A stretch of 64,000 nucleotides of DNA from Pseudomonas baltica (lineage in GTDB: Bacteria > Pseudomonadota > Gammaproteobacteria > Pseudomonadales > Pseudomonadaceae). The notes beneath the pieces were generated by a model. The model had not been told where the DNA came from. It saw nothing but the letters and a program-made list of their open reading frames with translations, and made no database searches. The first letter of the stretch is position 1. Every line of letters starts with the position of its first letter. This document shows positions 9,387 through 18,905 of the stretch, piece by piece. The translations under genes were made by a program, and so were the position numbers. The stretch spans positions 5,457,001 through 5,521,000 of the forward strand of contig NZ_CP134771.1 of the NCBI RefSeq assembly GCF_031880315.1, in the 5' to 3' direction.

Positions 9387-9486
9387 AAAAATGCGAACTA
9401 GCGATTATTGCTGTGATCACCGACCGCTGTCCATACTCGTCTCATGCCCCAGGCAGGGCCCTCAAAACTTGAGCGAGAGACCTTCA

Positions 9487-10377
9487 ATGAGCTTGAAAAT
9501 CGGCGTTATCGGGCTAGGCAACATGGGCGGTGGCATGGCCGCGACGCTGGCGAGCAAAGGTTTCGACGTCAGCGGTTTCGACCTTGCCCACACCGCGCTG
9601 GAAAAGGCCCAGGCCAAGGGCGTCAAGCCCGTTGCCGAGCGCGAACAACTGATTGCCAGCGTCGAGGTGCTGATCCTTTCGTTGCCCAAGGCCGAACACG
9701 TCGAAGCCGTGTGCCTGGGCGCCAACGGCATCCTCGCGCTGGGCAAGCCGGGGTTGATCGTCGTCGATACCACCACCTCCACCCCCGAGGCGAGCCGTAA
9801 GGTTGCCGCCGCCCTTAAGGTCAAAGGCATCGCCTTTATCGACGCCCCGGTGTCCGGCGGCCCCAAAGGCGCGGCTACCGGCACCATGTCGATGGTGATC
9901 GGCGCCGAGGACGACGATCTGGCGCGCGTGATGCCGATACTCGAGGGCATGAGCGGCACCCGCGTGCACATCGGCCAGACCGGCGCCGGCAACGTCGCCA
10001 AGATCGCCAACAACATGCTCACTGCCTGCCACCTGATCAGCACCGCCGAAGCACTGAGCATGGCCGCCAAGGCCGGTGTCGACCCGGCAAAACTGCTCGA
10101 AGGCTTGAACGCCGGCTCCGGGCGCAGCAGTGCCACGCAAGCCATGTTCCCCACTTGGGTCATGAACAAGGCTTACGACTCGGGCTTCACCATGGGCCTG
10201 ATGCGCAAGGACGTAGGCCTGGCCCGCGACCTCAGCGCCAGCCTCGACCTCGACCTGCCGCTGTCGCGCGCCGTCGCCGATCTATGGCAAGCGAGCAGCG
10301 CCACGCTGCCGGACGCCGATGACTTCTGCTGCATCGTTGAACGCACCGATGCCCCCCTGTTTGGCCGTGGAGAATAA
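9487..10377 (+). CDS. NAD(P)-dependent beta-hydroxyacid dehydrogenase (3-hydroxyisobutyrate dehydrogenase family)
   Basis: 296 residues. Rossmann motif IGVIGLGNMGGGMAATLASK at the N-terminus, substrate loop DAPVSGGPKGAATGTMS (residues 119-135), and catalytic Lys172 in GAGNVAKIANNML, the standard beta-HAD arrangement. The family oxidises 3-hydroxyisobutyrate, tartronate semialdehyde, L-threonate and similar acids. The start follows the Rossmann fold; a longer open frame upstream adds an unrelated 32 residues. The aldehyde dehydrogenase starts three bases after its stop, so the pair could oxidise a hydroxyacid to a semialdehyde and then an acid. Confidence 0.88.
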   Translation: MSLKIGVIGLGNMGGGMAATLASKGFDVSGFDLAHTALEKAQAKGVKPVAEREQLIASVEVLILSLPKAEHVEAVCLGANGILALGKPGLIVVDTTTSTPEASRKVAAALKVKGIAFIDAPVSGGPKGAATGTMSMVIGAEDDDLARVMPILEGMSGTRVHIGQTGAGNVAKIANNMLTACHLISTAEALSMAAKAGVDPAKLLEGLNAGSGRSSATQAMFPTWVMNKAYDSGFTMGLMRKDVGLARDLSASLDLDLPLSRAVADLWQASSATLPDADDFCCIVERTDAPLFGRGE

Positions 10378-10380
10378 CCA

Positions 10381-11898
10381 ATGAGCACGCAAAAGATCCT
10401 TGAATTGATGCGCCCGTTCTGGGGCGACCGCAGCACTATCGGCAGTTACGTTGGCGGTGAGTTCATCGACGGTCACGGCGCGCCAGTGGAAGTACGCAAC
10501 GCCCACGATGACAGCCTGCTGTTGAGCTTCGCCGATGCCGACGAGTCACTGGTCGCCATCGCCGATCGAGCCACCAAGGCCGCCCAGCAGCAGTGGTGGG
10601 CGCTGACCGCTCAAGCCCGTGGCCGCGCGCTTTACCAGGTAGGCGCGCTGATTCGCGAGCAGGCCGAGAGCCTTGCGCAAATAGAATCCCTCACCGCCAA
10701 CAAGCCGATCCGCGATGCCAGCGTCGAGGTGCAGAAAGTCGCCGAGATGTTCGAGTACTACGCCGGTTGGGCCGACAAGCTGCACGGTGAAGTGATTCCG
10801 GTGCCCACCAGCCACCTCAACTACGTGACCTACGAACCGCTGGGCACGGTGTTGCAGATCACCCCCTGGAACGCGCCGATCTTCACCTGCGGCTGGCAGT
10901 TGGCGCCGGCCCTGGCCGCCGGTAACGCGGTGATCCTCAAACCGTCCGAGCTGACCCCGCTGTCGTCCTTGATGGTCGCCGTGCTGATCGAGCGCGCGGG
11001 CGTGCCCAAGGGCCTGGTCAACGTGATCGCCGGGTTCGGTCACAGCATCGGCCAGGCTTTTATCGCCAAGGCCGATATCCGCAAAGTGGTATTCGTCGGC
11101 TCGCCGGCTACCGGCCGGCACATCGCCGTCGCCGCTGCGCAGCGTTGTATCCCCGCCGTGCTGGAGCTGGGCGGCAAGTCGGCCAATATCGTCTTCGCCG
11201 ATGCCGACCTCGATGTGGCCCTGCGTGGCGCGCAAGCGGCGATTTTTTCCGGTGCCGGGCAAAGCTGCGTGTCCGGTTCGCGCCTGCTGGTGCAAGAGTC
11301 GATCTTCGAGAAATTCACCCAGGCCCTCGCCGTGGCCGCCAGGCAGTTCAAGGTCGGTGACCCCAGCGATCCGCAAACGCAGATCGGCCCGATCAACAAC
11401 GCCAAGCAATATCGGCACATCAAAACCATGCTCGAACGCGCGCTGGAAGAGGGCGCCACGCTGGTGGGCGCCGATGCCGAGCCGATCCCCGCCACGCCCG
11501 GTTATTACGTGAACCCTACGGTGCTCAAAGGGACTAACGATCTGTACTGCGCCCAGGAAGAGATCTTCGGTCCAGTGGTGGTAGCGATTCCGTTCAAGGA
11601 CGAAGCCGACGCCATCCGCATCGCCAACGACAGCCGTTTCGGCCTCGCGGGCGGGGTATGGACCCGCGATGTCGGGCGCGCTCATCGGGTTGCCAGGCAA
11701 GTACGTGCCGGCACCTTCTGGGTCAACGGCTACAAGACCATTCACGTCAGCTCGCCGTTCGGTGGCTACGGTGAGAGCGGCTACGGCCGTTCCTCCGGCC
11801 TCGACGCGCTGCGTGAGTACAGCGAAGTGAAAAGCGTGTGGGTCGAAACCGCCGCCACGCCTGCCGCATCCTTTGGCTACGGCGCCAGCCTGGAGTAA
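10381..11898 (+). CDS. NAD(P)-dependent aldehyde dehydrogenase
   Basis: 505 residues with all ALDH signatures: LQITPWNAPIF, the general base Glu262 in LELGGKSANI, nucleophile Cys296 in GAGQSCVSGSR, and EEIFGPVVVAIPF near the C-terminus. It oxidises an aldehyde to the carboxylate. GGAG seven bases before the ATG overlaps the end of the upstream dehydrogenase gene; the M20 amidohydrolase follows four bases after its stop. Middle gene of a tight three-gene catabolic operon. Substrate unknown; it resembles the broad gamma-aminobutyraldehyde/betaine-aldehyde type rather than the CoA-acylating type. Confidence 0.92.
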   Translation: MSTQKILELMRPFWGDRSTIGSYVGGEFIDGHGAPVEVRNAHDDSLLLSFADADESLVAIADRATKAAQQQWWALTAQARGRALYQVGALIREQAESLAQIESLTANKPIRDASVEVQKVAEMFEYYAGWADKLHGEVIPVPTSHLNYVTYEPLGTVLQITPWNAPIFTCGWQLAPALAAGNAVILKPSELTPLSSLMVAVLIERAGVPKGLVNVIAGFGHSIGQAFIAKADIRKVVFVGSPATGRHIAVAAAQRCIPAVLELGGKSANIVFADADLDVALRGAQAAIFSGAGQSCVSGSRLLVQESIFEKFTQALAVAARQFKVGDPSDPQTQIGPINNAKQYRHIKTMLERALEEGATLVGADAEPIPATPGYYVNPTVLKGTNDLYCAQEEIFGPVVVAIPFKDEADAIRIANDSRFGLAGGVWTRDVGRAHRVARQVRAGTFWVNGYKTIHVSSPFGGYGESGYGRSSGLDALREYSEVKSVWVETAATPAASFGYGASLE

Positions 11899-11902
11899 TG
11901 CC

Positions 11903-13060
11903 ATGACTGTCCTCAAGAACTTGATCGACGACGCCGTGCTCTGGCGACGGCACTTCCACTCGACGCCCGAGCTCGGTTACCAGGAGCTGCAGACCTCCGA
12001 TCGTGTCGCCCAATTGCTCGAGAGTTTCGGCATCGAAGTGGTCCGCGGCCTGGGCGGCACAGGTGTGGTCGGTACTCTGCGCAATGGCGAGGGCCCGAGC
12101 ATCGGCATCCGCGCCGACATGGACGCCCTGCCGATCCAGGAGCTGGGCAACGCCGCGCACAAATCCACCCACAAAGGCTGCATGCACGCCTGCGGGCACG
12201 ACGGCCACACCACCATCCTGCTGGCCACGGCGCGGCATTTGAGCGAGACGCGGCGCTTCAGCGGCACGGTGCATTTCATCTTCCAGCCCGCCGAGGAGAA
12301 CCTCGCTGGCGCGCAGGCCATGATCGACGACGGACTGTTCGAGCGCTTCCCGATGGAGGCGATCTACGGTCTGCACAACTGGCCAGGCGTAACGGCCGGG
12401 CACGTGGTCATCAACCCGGGGCCGATGATGGCCTCGCTGGACACCTTCGAGATAACCCTGACCGGCAAGGGCTGCCACGCAGCGATGCCCGAAAAGGGCG
12501 CCGACCCGATCGTCGCCGCCGCCGAGTTGGTGTTGGGCTTGCAGACCATTACCTCGCGGCGTCTGTCGCCGCTGGATTCAGCGGTGGTCAGCGTGACCCA
12601 GTTCAACGCCGGCGAAGCGATCAACGTCATCCCTGAAACCGCCGTGCTGCGCGGTACGGTGCGCTGCCTGCAAACCCCGGTGCGGGCCAAGGTCCAGCAG
12701 TTGATCGAAGAATTCGTCGCTCAATTGCCGCAGGCCTTCGGCGTGACCGGTGCGCTGGATTACACCGTGGGCTACCCGGTCACCGAAAACGACCCTGACG
12801 CGGCGGCGGTCATGCGCCGGGCAGCGATCGCGGCGGTGGGTGAGGACAAGGTGCAATGGGGCTGCAATCCGTCGATGGCATCGGAGGATTTCGCCTTCAT
12901 GCTCCAGGCACGGCGGGGGGCGTACGTGTGGCTGGGCGTGGATGGCGAGACGCCGTCGGCGGCGTTGCACAACCCGTATTACGACTTCAATGATGCGGTG
13001 ATAGAACCGGGTGTTGCGGTGTGGACGGCGTTGGTGGAGCAGTCGTTGCCGCTGCAATGA
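11903..13060 (+). CDS. M20D-family amidohydrolase (hippurate hydrolase / N-acyl amino acid deacylase-like)
   Basis: 385 residues. Metal-binding motifs are IGIRADMDALPIQE, then HACGHDGHT (Cys97 and His99 region) and FQPAEENLAGAQAM, which provides the Glu ligands. This subfamily (HipO, AmhX, IAA-amino acid hydrolases) cleaves N-acyl amino acids with two divalent metals. GGAG lies seven bases upstream of the ATG inside the end of the ALDH gene. Last gene of the operon, followed by a hairpin terminator. Together the operon could deacylate a conjugate and oxidise the released part; this is inference. Confidence 0.88.
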   Translation: MTVLKNLIDDAVLWRRHFHSTPELGYQELQTSDRVAQLLESFGIEVVRGLGGTGVVGTLRNGEGPSIGIRADMDALPIQELGNAAHKSTHKGCMHACGHDGHTTILLATARHLSETRRFSGTVHFIFQPAEENLAGAQAMIDDGLFERFPMEAIYGLHNWPGVTAGHVVINPGPMMASLDTFEITLTGKGCHAAMPEKGADPIVAAAELVLGLQTITSRRLSPLDSAVVSVTQFNAGEAINVIPETAVLRGTVRCLQTPVRAKVQQLIEEFVAQLPQAFGVTGALDYTVGYPVTENDPDAAAVMRRAAIAAVGEDKVQWGCNPSMASEDFAFMLQARRGAYVWLGVDGETPSAALHNPYYDFNDAVIEPGVAVWTALVEQSLPLQ

Positions 13061-13071
13061 GCGCGAGTTGG

Positions 13072-13091
13072 AACGGCCCCAGCGGGCCGTT
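13072..13091 (+). terminator. Hairpin terminator of the dehydrogenase/ALDH/M20 operon
   Basis: AACGGCCC and GGGCCGTT form a perfect 8-bp stem around CAGC, ending in a short TTT. It lies 12 bases after the M20 stop codon and between two convergent units. Confidence 0.65.
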
Positions 13092-13123
13092 TCAACCAAT
13101 CCAGGCGCTGTGCGACAGGGGAC

Positions 13124-14107
13124 TCAGCTAAACCCCGCGACCTCATGCGGCACGTAGGATGCCTCAAGCTGGTCGATCTCTTCACTCGTCAACTTCAGCG
13201 ACATCGCTGCTACGGCATCTTCCAGGTGCTGCGGTTTGCTCGCACCCACCAGCGGCGCGGTCACCCCGGCTGATTGCGCCACCCAGGCTAACGCGACCTG
13301 CGCCCTTGGCACGCCGCGCGCCTTGGCTACACTGGCGACCGCCGCGACCACTTGCCGATCGGCGTCGGCGGTACGCGCCAGATACAGCGTCTTGCCGAAC
13401 GCATCGGTGTCGGCACGGCTGCTGCTCTCATCCCAATCCCGCGTCAGCCGCCCGCGTGCCAGCGGGCTCCAGGGCAGCACTGCAATGCCCTGATCGCGAC
13501 ACAGCGGCAGCATCTCGCGTTCTTCCTCGCGGTTGAGCAGATTGAGGTGATTCTGCATCGACACGAATGGCGTCCAGCCATTGGCCTTGGAGGTGTGCAG
13601 GGCCTTGGCGAATTGCCAGGCATACATCGATGAAGCGCCGATATGCAGCGCCTTGCCGGCCTTGACCACATCGTGCAGGGCTTCGAGGGTTTCTTCGATG
13701 GGGGTGTGATAGTCCCAGCGGTGGATCTGATAGAGGTCGACATAATCGGTGCCGAGGCGCCGCAGGCTGTTGTCGATCTCGCTCAGGATCGCCTTGCGCG
13801 ACAGGCCGCCGATATTCGGCGCCTGGCGCAACGGGAAGAACACTTTGGTGGCGATCACGATCTCGTCGCGACGGGCGAAATCACGCAGGGCCCTGCCGAC
13901 GATTTCTTCCGAAGTACCATCCGAATAGCTGTTGGCGGTGTCGAAAAAGTTGATGCCCAACTCGACGGCCTGCTTGATCAGCGGGCGACTCTTTTCCTCG
14001 TCGAGGGTCCAGGGATGGTTGCCACGATCGGGGATGCCGTAAGTCATGCAGCCCAGCGCTACGGGGGAGACCTTGAGGCCGGTGTTGCCAAGGGATTTGT
14101 AGTTCAC
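13124..14107 (-). CDS. Aldo/keto reductase (AKR, YajO/Tas-like)
   Basis: 327 residues starting at GTG with AAGGAGAACCAC directly upstream. TIM-barrel reductase with the catalytic Asp/Tyr in FFDTANSYSDGTSEEIVGRA, Lys in VIATKVFF and His in YQIHRWDY, plus the NADPH-binding C-terminus (PLVGASKPQHLEDAV). It reduces aldehydes or ketones with NADPH. It follows a Rid-family gene by 17 bases in the same operon. A Rid-then-AKR pair in the same order occurs again near 28 kb. Physiological substrate unknown. Confidence 0.88.
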   Translation of the reverse strand: MNYKSLGNTGLKVSPVALGCMTYGIPDRGNHPWTLDEEKSRPLIKQAVELGINFFDTANSYSDGTSEEIVGRALRDFARRDEIVIATKVFFPLRQAPNIGGLSRKAILSEIDNSLRRLGTDYVDLYQIHRWDYHTPIEETLEALHDVVKAGKALHIGASSMYAWQFAKALHTSKANGWTPFVSMQNHLNLLNREEEREMLPLCRDQGIAVLPWSPLARGRLTRDWDESSSRADTDAFGKTLYLARTADADRQVVAAVASVAKARGVPRAQVALAWVAQSAGVTAPLVGASKPQHLEDAVAAMSLKLTSEEIDQLEASYVPHEVAGFS

Positions 14108-14124
14108 GTGGTTCTCCTTGTTGA

Positions 14125-14529
14125 TCAGCTAAGAGGGTTGCGCTGCACCGCGATGCACTTGATCTCGACCAGCAGGCCCGGATGCGCCAGTTCGGCCACG
14201 CCAATGCAAGTCCAGGCGCACAAGCCGCGGGGGAACGTCCGGTTTTTGACCTCGCGAAACAGCGGCATGTGGCGCGCCATGTCGATGTGATAAGTGGTCA
14301 TGTCGACCACGTCCTCGAAACGGCAGCCGCCGGCGTCGAGTACGCTGAGCAGGTTTGCCCAGGCGGCGACAAACTGCTGCTCCGGATCGATGATGACTTC
14401 CAGATCGGCCGTGCGCCCCACTTGGCCGGCACAAAACAATGTCGCGCCGACTCGCACGGCCGGGGCATAACCGGCGCGCTCGACCAACGACGTCATGGCC
14501 TCGGGGATGATGATTTGACGGTCCGGCAT
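14125..14529 (-). CDS. RidA/YjgF/YER057c-family protein
   Basis: 134 residues with the Rid fold: GATLFCAGQVGRTADLEVII, the long helix region, and the C-terminal LLVEIKCIAV strand. In RidA the Arg that binds the imine carboxylate lies in a P-x-R-S motif; here the equivalent stretch reads GLCAWTCIGVAEL and lacks that Arg, so it is unlikely to be a classical enamine/imine deaminase. First gene of a two-gene operon with the aldo/keto reductase. A 9-bp inverted repeat lies just upstream. Confidence 0.85.
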   Translation of the reverse strand: MPDRQIIIPEAMTSLVERAGYAPAVRVGATLFCAGQVGRTADLEVIIDPEQQFVAAWANLLSVLDAGGCRFEDVVDMTTYHIDMARHMPLFREVKNRTFPRGLCAWTCIGVAELAHPGLLVEIKCIAVQRNPLS

Positions 14530-14552
14530 GGGCGAGGCTCCAGGTAGATGAG

Positions 14553-14599
14553 CTGTCGACTGTAGCAGCGGTTCGGCAGGGCGCGAATTAAGTCGACAG
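14553..14599. promoter_or_regulatory. Inverted repeat upstream of the Rid-AKR operon
   Basis: CTGTCGACT (14553-14561) and AGTCGACAG (14591-14599) are perfect 9-bp complements separated by 29 bases, starting 24 bases upstream of the Rid start codon. The spacing suits an operator bound by a dimer pair or a weak hairpin. No adjacent regulator gene identifies the binding protein. Confidence 0.45.
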
Positions 14600-14622
14600 T
14601 GGGATGCTCCTGGAAGTGCCCT

Positions 14623-14645
14623 GGCAATGATGAGGAATCATTGCC
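14623..14645. other. Perfect small hairpin in the Rid/cupin intergenic region
   Basis: GGCAATGAT and ATCATTGCC form a 9-bp stem around GAGGA, about 57 bases before the cupin start. No T-run follows. It may be an operator or leader structure for the cupin gene. Confidence 0.4.
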
Positions 14646-14702
14646 CACTCAGAATGGTCTTCTGTAAACACGGCACCCCTGCATCTGAACGAGATGACGC
14701 CT

Positions 14703-14975
14703 ATGCAAGAACACGACTTTCTCCAATTGCTCGCCGACGAGGGCTTCGGCACCCCCGTGGTGGTCGAGCGTGAGCCCCTGGGCACGCTTGACGAGCATGC
14801 GCATCCGTTCGAAGCCAAGGCGTTGGTGCTGCACGGCAGTCTGCGTATCCGTACTGCCACGGGCGAGCGGACCTATGCCGTGGGTGACGTTTTCCATCTG
14901 CAGCGAGATGAGCCGCATTCGGAAGTGTTCGGGGAGGAGGGCGTACGGTATCGTGTGGGGCGCAAGCAAACCTAG
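14703..14975 (+). CDS. Small single-domain cupin protein
   Basis: About 90 residues. One cupin barrel is visible: the first motif region DEHAHPFEAKALVLHGSLRI (with HxH and Glu) and the second GDVFHLQRDEPHSEVFGEEG. The retained His residues could bind a metal, but such short cupins are often metal or ligand sensors with no known reaction. A second in-frame ATG at 14694 would add three residues. It stands alone between a Rid-AKR operon on the other strand and a LysE exporter gene; no function is proposed. Confidence 0.8.
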   Translation: MQEHDFLQLLADEGFGTPVVVEREPLGTLDEHAHPFEAKALVLHGSLRIRTATGERTYAVGDVFHLQRDEPHSEVFGEEGVRYRVGRKQT

Positions 14976-15142
14976 GGCAGACGGCTCTGGAGGTCCCGCT
15001 AAAGACTGTTCAGTATGTCTTCCACCCCCACCACACGCGCATAGTCCATCGCCAGATTGCTGAGCGACATGGCAGCGCGGCGATAGCCTCCAAGTCGTCC
15101 ATAGCCCATCCTTTCGCAAAAAAACCGCAGTACCCGCAAACC

Positions 15143-15763
15143 TCAACGCTTGCTCAACGCCAATCTCGCCGCAAACATCACGAAAATCATCCCCGTCGTG
15201 CGATCCATCCAGGTGACCACCTTTTCGCGCCGCAGCACGCCGGCCAGCGGCTGGGTGGCGCCGATCAATATCGACGACCAGATCAATCCGATCAGCAGAT
15301 GAATCCCCACCAGGCCAAACGTCCAGATCACCGGCGACTGACCGGCCGGAATGAATTGCGGCAGAAACGACACGTAAAAAATGCCTATCTTGGGGTTCAG
15401 CAGGTTGCCGGTCATGCCTCGGATAAACCAATTGGAGCGCGGCCTGGCCTGCGTTTCCAAGGCAGACAGCGAGGTGCGTGGGCGCATCAGCATATTCAAT
15501 CCGAGCCAGCACAGGTAGGCCGCGCCGCAATACTTCAGGACGTTGAACGCCAACTCGGAGACGGCAATCAGGGCACCCAGGCCGAAGGCCACGGCAGCGC
15601 CCCACAACAGGCAGCCCACGTTGATGCCCAACACTGCGCGCAGGGCCTGCTGTTTGCCTTCTACCGTGGCGGTTCGCAGGATCAGGGCAGTATCAAGGCC
15701 GGGCGTGAGGGTCAACACGGTGGCGGCGAAGGTGAAGGCGAGGAGGTTGTCGGCGATGGACAT
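15143..15763 (-). CDS. LysE/RhtB-family amino acid exporter
   Basis: 206 residues with about six membrane helices and the family start LAFTFAATVLTLTPGLDTAL, in which the TPG of the LysE signature is clear; GMTGNLLNPKIGIFYVSFLP is the second conserved block. The family exports basic amino acids, threonine, homoserine or related compounds. It is monocistronic, with an inverted repeat upstream shared with the convergently organised chemoreceptor gene. Substrate unknown. Confidence 0.88.
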   Translation of the reverse strand: MSIADNLLAFTFAATVLTLTPGLDTALILRTATVEGKQQALRAVLGINVGCLLWGAAVAFGLGALIAVSELAFNVLKYCGAAYLCWLGLNMLMRPRTSLSALETQARPRSNWFIRGMTGNLLNPKIGIFYVSFLPQFIPAGQSPVIWTFGLVGIHLLIGLIWSSILIGATQPLAGVLRREKVVTWMDRTTGMIFVMFAARLALSKR

Positions 15764-15840
15764 GGGCGGGGGCTTCTAGCGTGCGGTTGAGTGTGACGTT
15801 AGCACAGGCTGGGCCAGCCCGACCACGGCGAACGCGCACC

Positions 15841-15888
15841 TTGCTCCCACAGTGCAAGAGGCCGGACCTGCTTGCACTGTGGGGGCAA
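15841..15888. repeat. REP-like inverted repeat
   Basis: TTGCTCCCACAGTGCAAG (15841-15858) is followed after 12 bases by its complement with one mismatch (15871-15888), and then by GCTTGCTCGCC. The GTGGG-GCAA core followed by AGCTTGCTCGCC is the pattern of dispersed intergenic repeats in many Pseudomonas genomes. It sits between the 5' end of the LysE gene and the 3' end of the chemoreceptor gene and may also end chemoreceptor transcription. Confidence 0.65.
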
Positions 15889-15937
15889 AGCTTGCTCGCC
15901 AAGCGGCCGGTAGCAGCACCGCATCTCGTGCCGCCAA

Positions 15938-17881
15938 TCAATACTTGAACCGCCCTACCAACTCATTCAACTCCCCGCTAATCCCCGTCAACCGATCCGA
16001 ATCGCTCTGCGCCGAATGCGCCAGCTCTTCCACCAACTGCGCATCGGCATGAATCTGCGCGATATGGCGGTTGATGTCTTCGGCCACCTGATGCTGCTCC
16101 TCGGCCGCCGTGGCGATCTGTGTGTTCTGATCGCGAATCGAATCCACCGAATGGCGGATCTTGTCGAAGCTGTCGCGGGCCAGCTGGATGCGCTCGACGC
16201 TGGTCTGCGACATCTGCACGCTGCCTTGCATCTGCCTGGTCACTTCCTGGGTGCGCCGTGCCAGGTTGCCGAGCAGGCTGTCGATCTCGCCGGTGGAGTC
16301 GGCGGTGCGCCGCGCCAGGGCCCGGACTTCGTCGGCGACCACGGCGAAACCGCGGCCCTGATCACCCGCGCGGGCGGCCTCGATGGCGGCGTTGAGCGCC
16401 AGCAGGTTGGTTTGCTCGGCGATCGAACGAATGGTGTCGAGGATGGTGTTGATGTTCTTGCTGTCCTGCTCGAGCGCCTGCATGGTCTGGGTCGATTGCT
16501 GCAGGTTGTCGCTCAGTTGCATGACGCTGCCGGTGGCTTCGCCGATGTGCTGCTGGCCATCGTGCACGTCGCGGTAGCCCGCATCAGCGCTGGACGCAGC
16601 CTGGCTGGCGGAGCGGGCCACTTCGTTGGCGGTGGCGACCATCTCGTTGAAGGCGGTGCTGACCAGCTCGACGGCCTCGCGCTGACGCCCGGCGGCGTCG
16701 TTCATGTTGTGGGCGACCTGGCTACTGCCGGCAGCGGCCTGTTGCAGGTCGGACGAGGCGCTGCCGATACGCCGCACCAGTTGGGCGATCATGCTCAAAA
16801 ACTGGTTGAACCAGCTGGCCAGGGTGGCGGTTTCGTCCTTGCCTTGCACGGTGAGGCTGCGGGTCAGGTCGCCTTCGCCCTGGGCAATTTCCTGCAGGCC
16901 GCCGGCGACACTGCGGATCGGCCGCACGATCATTCCGGCGAAACTGGCGCCGACGATGGCGAAGATGATCGCCAGCACCGCGGCGATGCCTGCGATCAGC
17001 CAGGTCAGGTGCGAGGCCTTGGCCATCACTTCGTCTTGCTTGATCAGGCCGATGAAGCGCCAGCCCAGGCTCTCGGAGGTGTAAATGTTGACCATGTACG
17101 GCACGCCGTCGATGTCGATTTTGGTCACACCGTTACCGCTGTTGGCGAGGGCGGCGTAGTTGGGGCCCAGGTCGGCGAGGGACTTGAAGTTGTGTTTGGC
17201 ATCGCTGGGGTCGACCAGCACGTTGCCGTTGGCTTCGACCAGCATCAGGTAGCCGCTGTCGCCGAGCTTGATGTGCTTGACCAGTTCGGTCAGTTGCTTG
17301 AGCGACACGTCCAGCCCCACCACGCCCAAGGTATTGCCGTTGGCGTCGTCGATGGTGTGCACGTTGCCAAGCAGCACTACGTCGTCCGGCGCCCAGTAGT
17401 AGGCCGAGGTGCGCAGACCTTTGCCCGGTGCGGTAAGGGCAGTTTTGTACCAGGGGCGAACGCGCGGGTCGTAATTGGTCAGTTTGGCGTCGTCGGGCCA
17501 GCTGACATAGCCGCCGTCCTTGAGACCCACGGACAGGTAAGCGGTGCTCGGATGGCTCTTGGCAAAGTCGCCAAACAGCTGCAGCAGTTGCTTGCCGCTA
17601 TCGGTCATGGGGATTTGCGCGGCATCGGCGCCGCTGTAGTTTTTCAGATCCTTGATGCCCGCGATGCGCGGGTCCTTGGCAAGGTATTCGACGTTCTGGC
17701 TGATGCCGTCGAAGAACTGCTTCATGCCGTTGTCGATCTGCCGGATCTCCCGGCCACTGCTGTCGAGAAAATCGGCTTGCGCCGCATCGCGCAGGTTCAG
17801 CACGACGAGCACCGCCACCAGGATAACCGGCAGGCACGCGACGGCCGCGAAAGCCCAGGTCAGCTTGTGTTTGATATTCAT
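15938..17881 (-). CDS. Methyl-accepting chemotaxis protein with dCache sensor
   Basis: 647 residues: TM1 at about 11-31, a periplasmic double-Cache domain, TM2 near 275-300, a HAMP domain, and a cytoplasmic signalling hairpin whose tip ([20 protein letters not shown]) is the invariant MCP motif. The sensor contains [14 protein letters not shown] and GVVGLDVSL, resembling the amino-acid-binding dCache signature (Tyr, Arg, Trp, Tyr, then Asp). An amino acid or related amine ligand is therefore plausible but unproven. The start is the ATG after GGAAGAAG; the frame extends upstream without a ribosome site. No che genes are adjacent. Confidence 0.93.
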   Translation of the reverse strand: MNIKHKLTWAFAAVACLPVILVAVLVVLNLRDAAQADFLDSSGREIRQIDNGMKQFFDGISQNVEYLAKDPRIAGIKDLKNYSGADAAQIPMTDSGKQLLQLFGDFAKSHPSTAYLSVGLKDGGYVSWPDDAKLTNYDPRVRPWYKTALTAPGKGLRTSAYYWAPDDVVLLGNVHTIDDANGNTLGVVGLDVSLKQLTELVKHIKLGDSGYLMLVEANGNVLVDPSDAKHNFKSLADLGPNYAALANSGNGVTKIDIDGVPYMVNIYTSESLGWRFIGLIKQDEVMAKASHLTWLIAGIAAVLAIIFAIVGASFAGMIVRPIRSVAGGLQEIAQGEGDLTRSLTVQGKDETATLASWFNQFLSMIAQLVRRIGSASSDLQQAAAGSSQVAHNMNDAAGRQREAVELVSTAFNEMVATANEVARSASQAASSADAGYRDVHDGQQHIGEATGSVMQLSDNLQQSTQTMQALEQDSKNINTILDTIRSIAEQTNLLALNAAIEAARAGDQGRGFAVVADEVRALARRTADSTGEIDSLLGNLARRTQEVTRQMQGSVQMSQTSVERIQLARDSFDKIRHSVDSIRDQNTQIATAAEEQHQVAEDINRHIAQIHADAQLVEELAHSAQSDSDRLTGISGELNELVGRFKY

Positions 17882-18118
17882 GACTTCTTCCGCAGGTATT
17901 TGGACGTATCGGGATCGGCAGAAAGGCAAGTCAGCTAGGCAGCGTCGCGTTTTATCAGCAGGACAGCGCCCACGCGTACACACCGTTTATCGGCAGCAAG
18001 GGCAGGGACTTTAGGTACGCCAGGGGACATCGGCGCGGGCGTCATGATACAAAGTGGCTCAATGACTACAGGGCAGTGCATGAGCGCCGCCCCGGCCCGC
18101 CCGACCACAGGAGCTGAC

Positions 18119-18904
18119 ATGCAAGACGCTGATTTCGACCCGAGCGCCACCGCCTCGATCCTCGCACAGGCCTGGAGCAGTGGCGACTTGTTGACCGCAC
18201 TGGCGGCCGGCAACAAACCCGAGACCCTGGAGCAGGGCTATGCCGCTCAGGACCATCTGTTCCAACTGGCCGGCGGCACCCGCGCGGGTTGGAAGCTTGG
18301 CGTCGGCAGCCCGGCGGCCATGCGCGGGGCCAACCTGTCGCGGCCGCTGGTCGGGCAGCTCGAGCGCGCACGGCTGCACAGCAGTGGCGTGCAGCTGAGC
18401 CTGCCGGCCTATACCCCGGTAACCATTGAATGCGAAATCGCCTTCGTGCTCGATCGCGACTTGCCGCCGCTGCCCGGACGAAAAATCGACGCCGCCGATA
18501 TTCGCAGCACCTGTGTGACCTTCGAGGTCGTGCGCTCGCGTTTCGTCGACCGCAAGACCGTGGGCTGGCCAAGCTTTATCGCCGACAACGTCGGCTTCGA
18601 GGCCCTGGTGGTCGGTCAAACCCTGTGTCAGGGCCTTGATCCAGAAGTCATGCGCCAGTTGGCGGAAAACGTGGTCGTCTATCTCAATGGCGAACCCCGG
18701 GCCAAAGGCCTGTTCGACGACACCGCGACCGATCCGCTCAATTCCCTGGCAGCGTTGTACGAACATGCCGCGCAACGCGGCGAAACGCTGAGGGCCGGTG
18801 ACATCATCACCACCGGTGCCATGTGCGAGCCATTCGACATCAGTGGTCCAGGCCACAAACTGGCGGCCCGCTACTTCGATAACGAGCTGATGTTTTCGTT
18901 TTGA
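18119..18904 (+). CDS. 2-keto-4-pentenoate hydratase / fumarylacetoacetate hydrolase-family protein
   Basis: 261 residues, starting at the ATG five bases after AGGAG. It carries the hydratase-family segments GWKLGVGSPAAM, ECEIAFVLDRDLP (acidic metal ligands) and the C-terminal ITTGAMCEPFDIS. MhpD/DmpE-type enzymes add water to 2-hydroxypenta-2,4-dienoate in meta-cleavage pathways; relatives act as 4-oxalocrotonate decarboxylases. No other meta-pathway gene is nearby, so this is an isolated member. The adjacent minus-strand gene ends one base beyond its stop codon. Confidence 0.82.
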   Translation: MQDADFDPSATASILAQAWSSGDLLTALAAGNKPETLEQGYAAQDHLFQLAGGTRAGWKLGVGSPAAMRGANLSRPLVGQLERARLHSSGVQLSLPAYTPVTIECEIAFVLDRDLPPLPGRKIDAADIRSTCVTFEVVRSRFVDRKTVGWPSFIADNVGFEALVVGQTLCQGLDPEVMRQLAENVVVYLNGEPRAKGLFDDTATDPLNSLAALYEHAAQRGETLRAGDIITTGAMCEPFDISGPGHKLAARYFDNELMFSF

Positions 18905-18905
18905 T

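Noticed and set aside
16016..17938. 640-codon open frame antisense to the chemoreceptor
   Set aside because: High-GC third-position effect. The opposite strand encodes a complete MCP with all domains.
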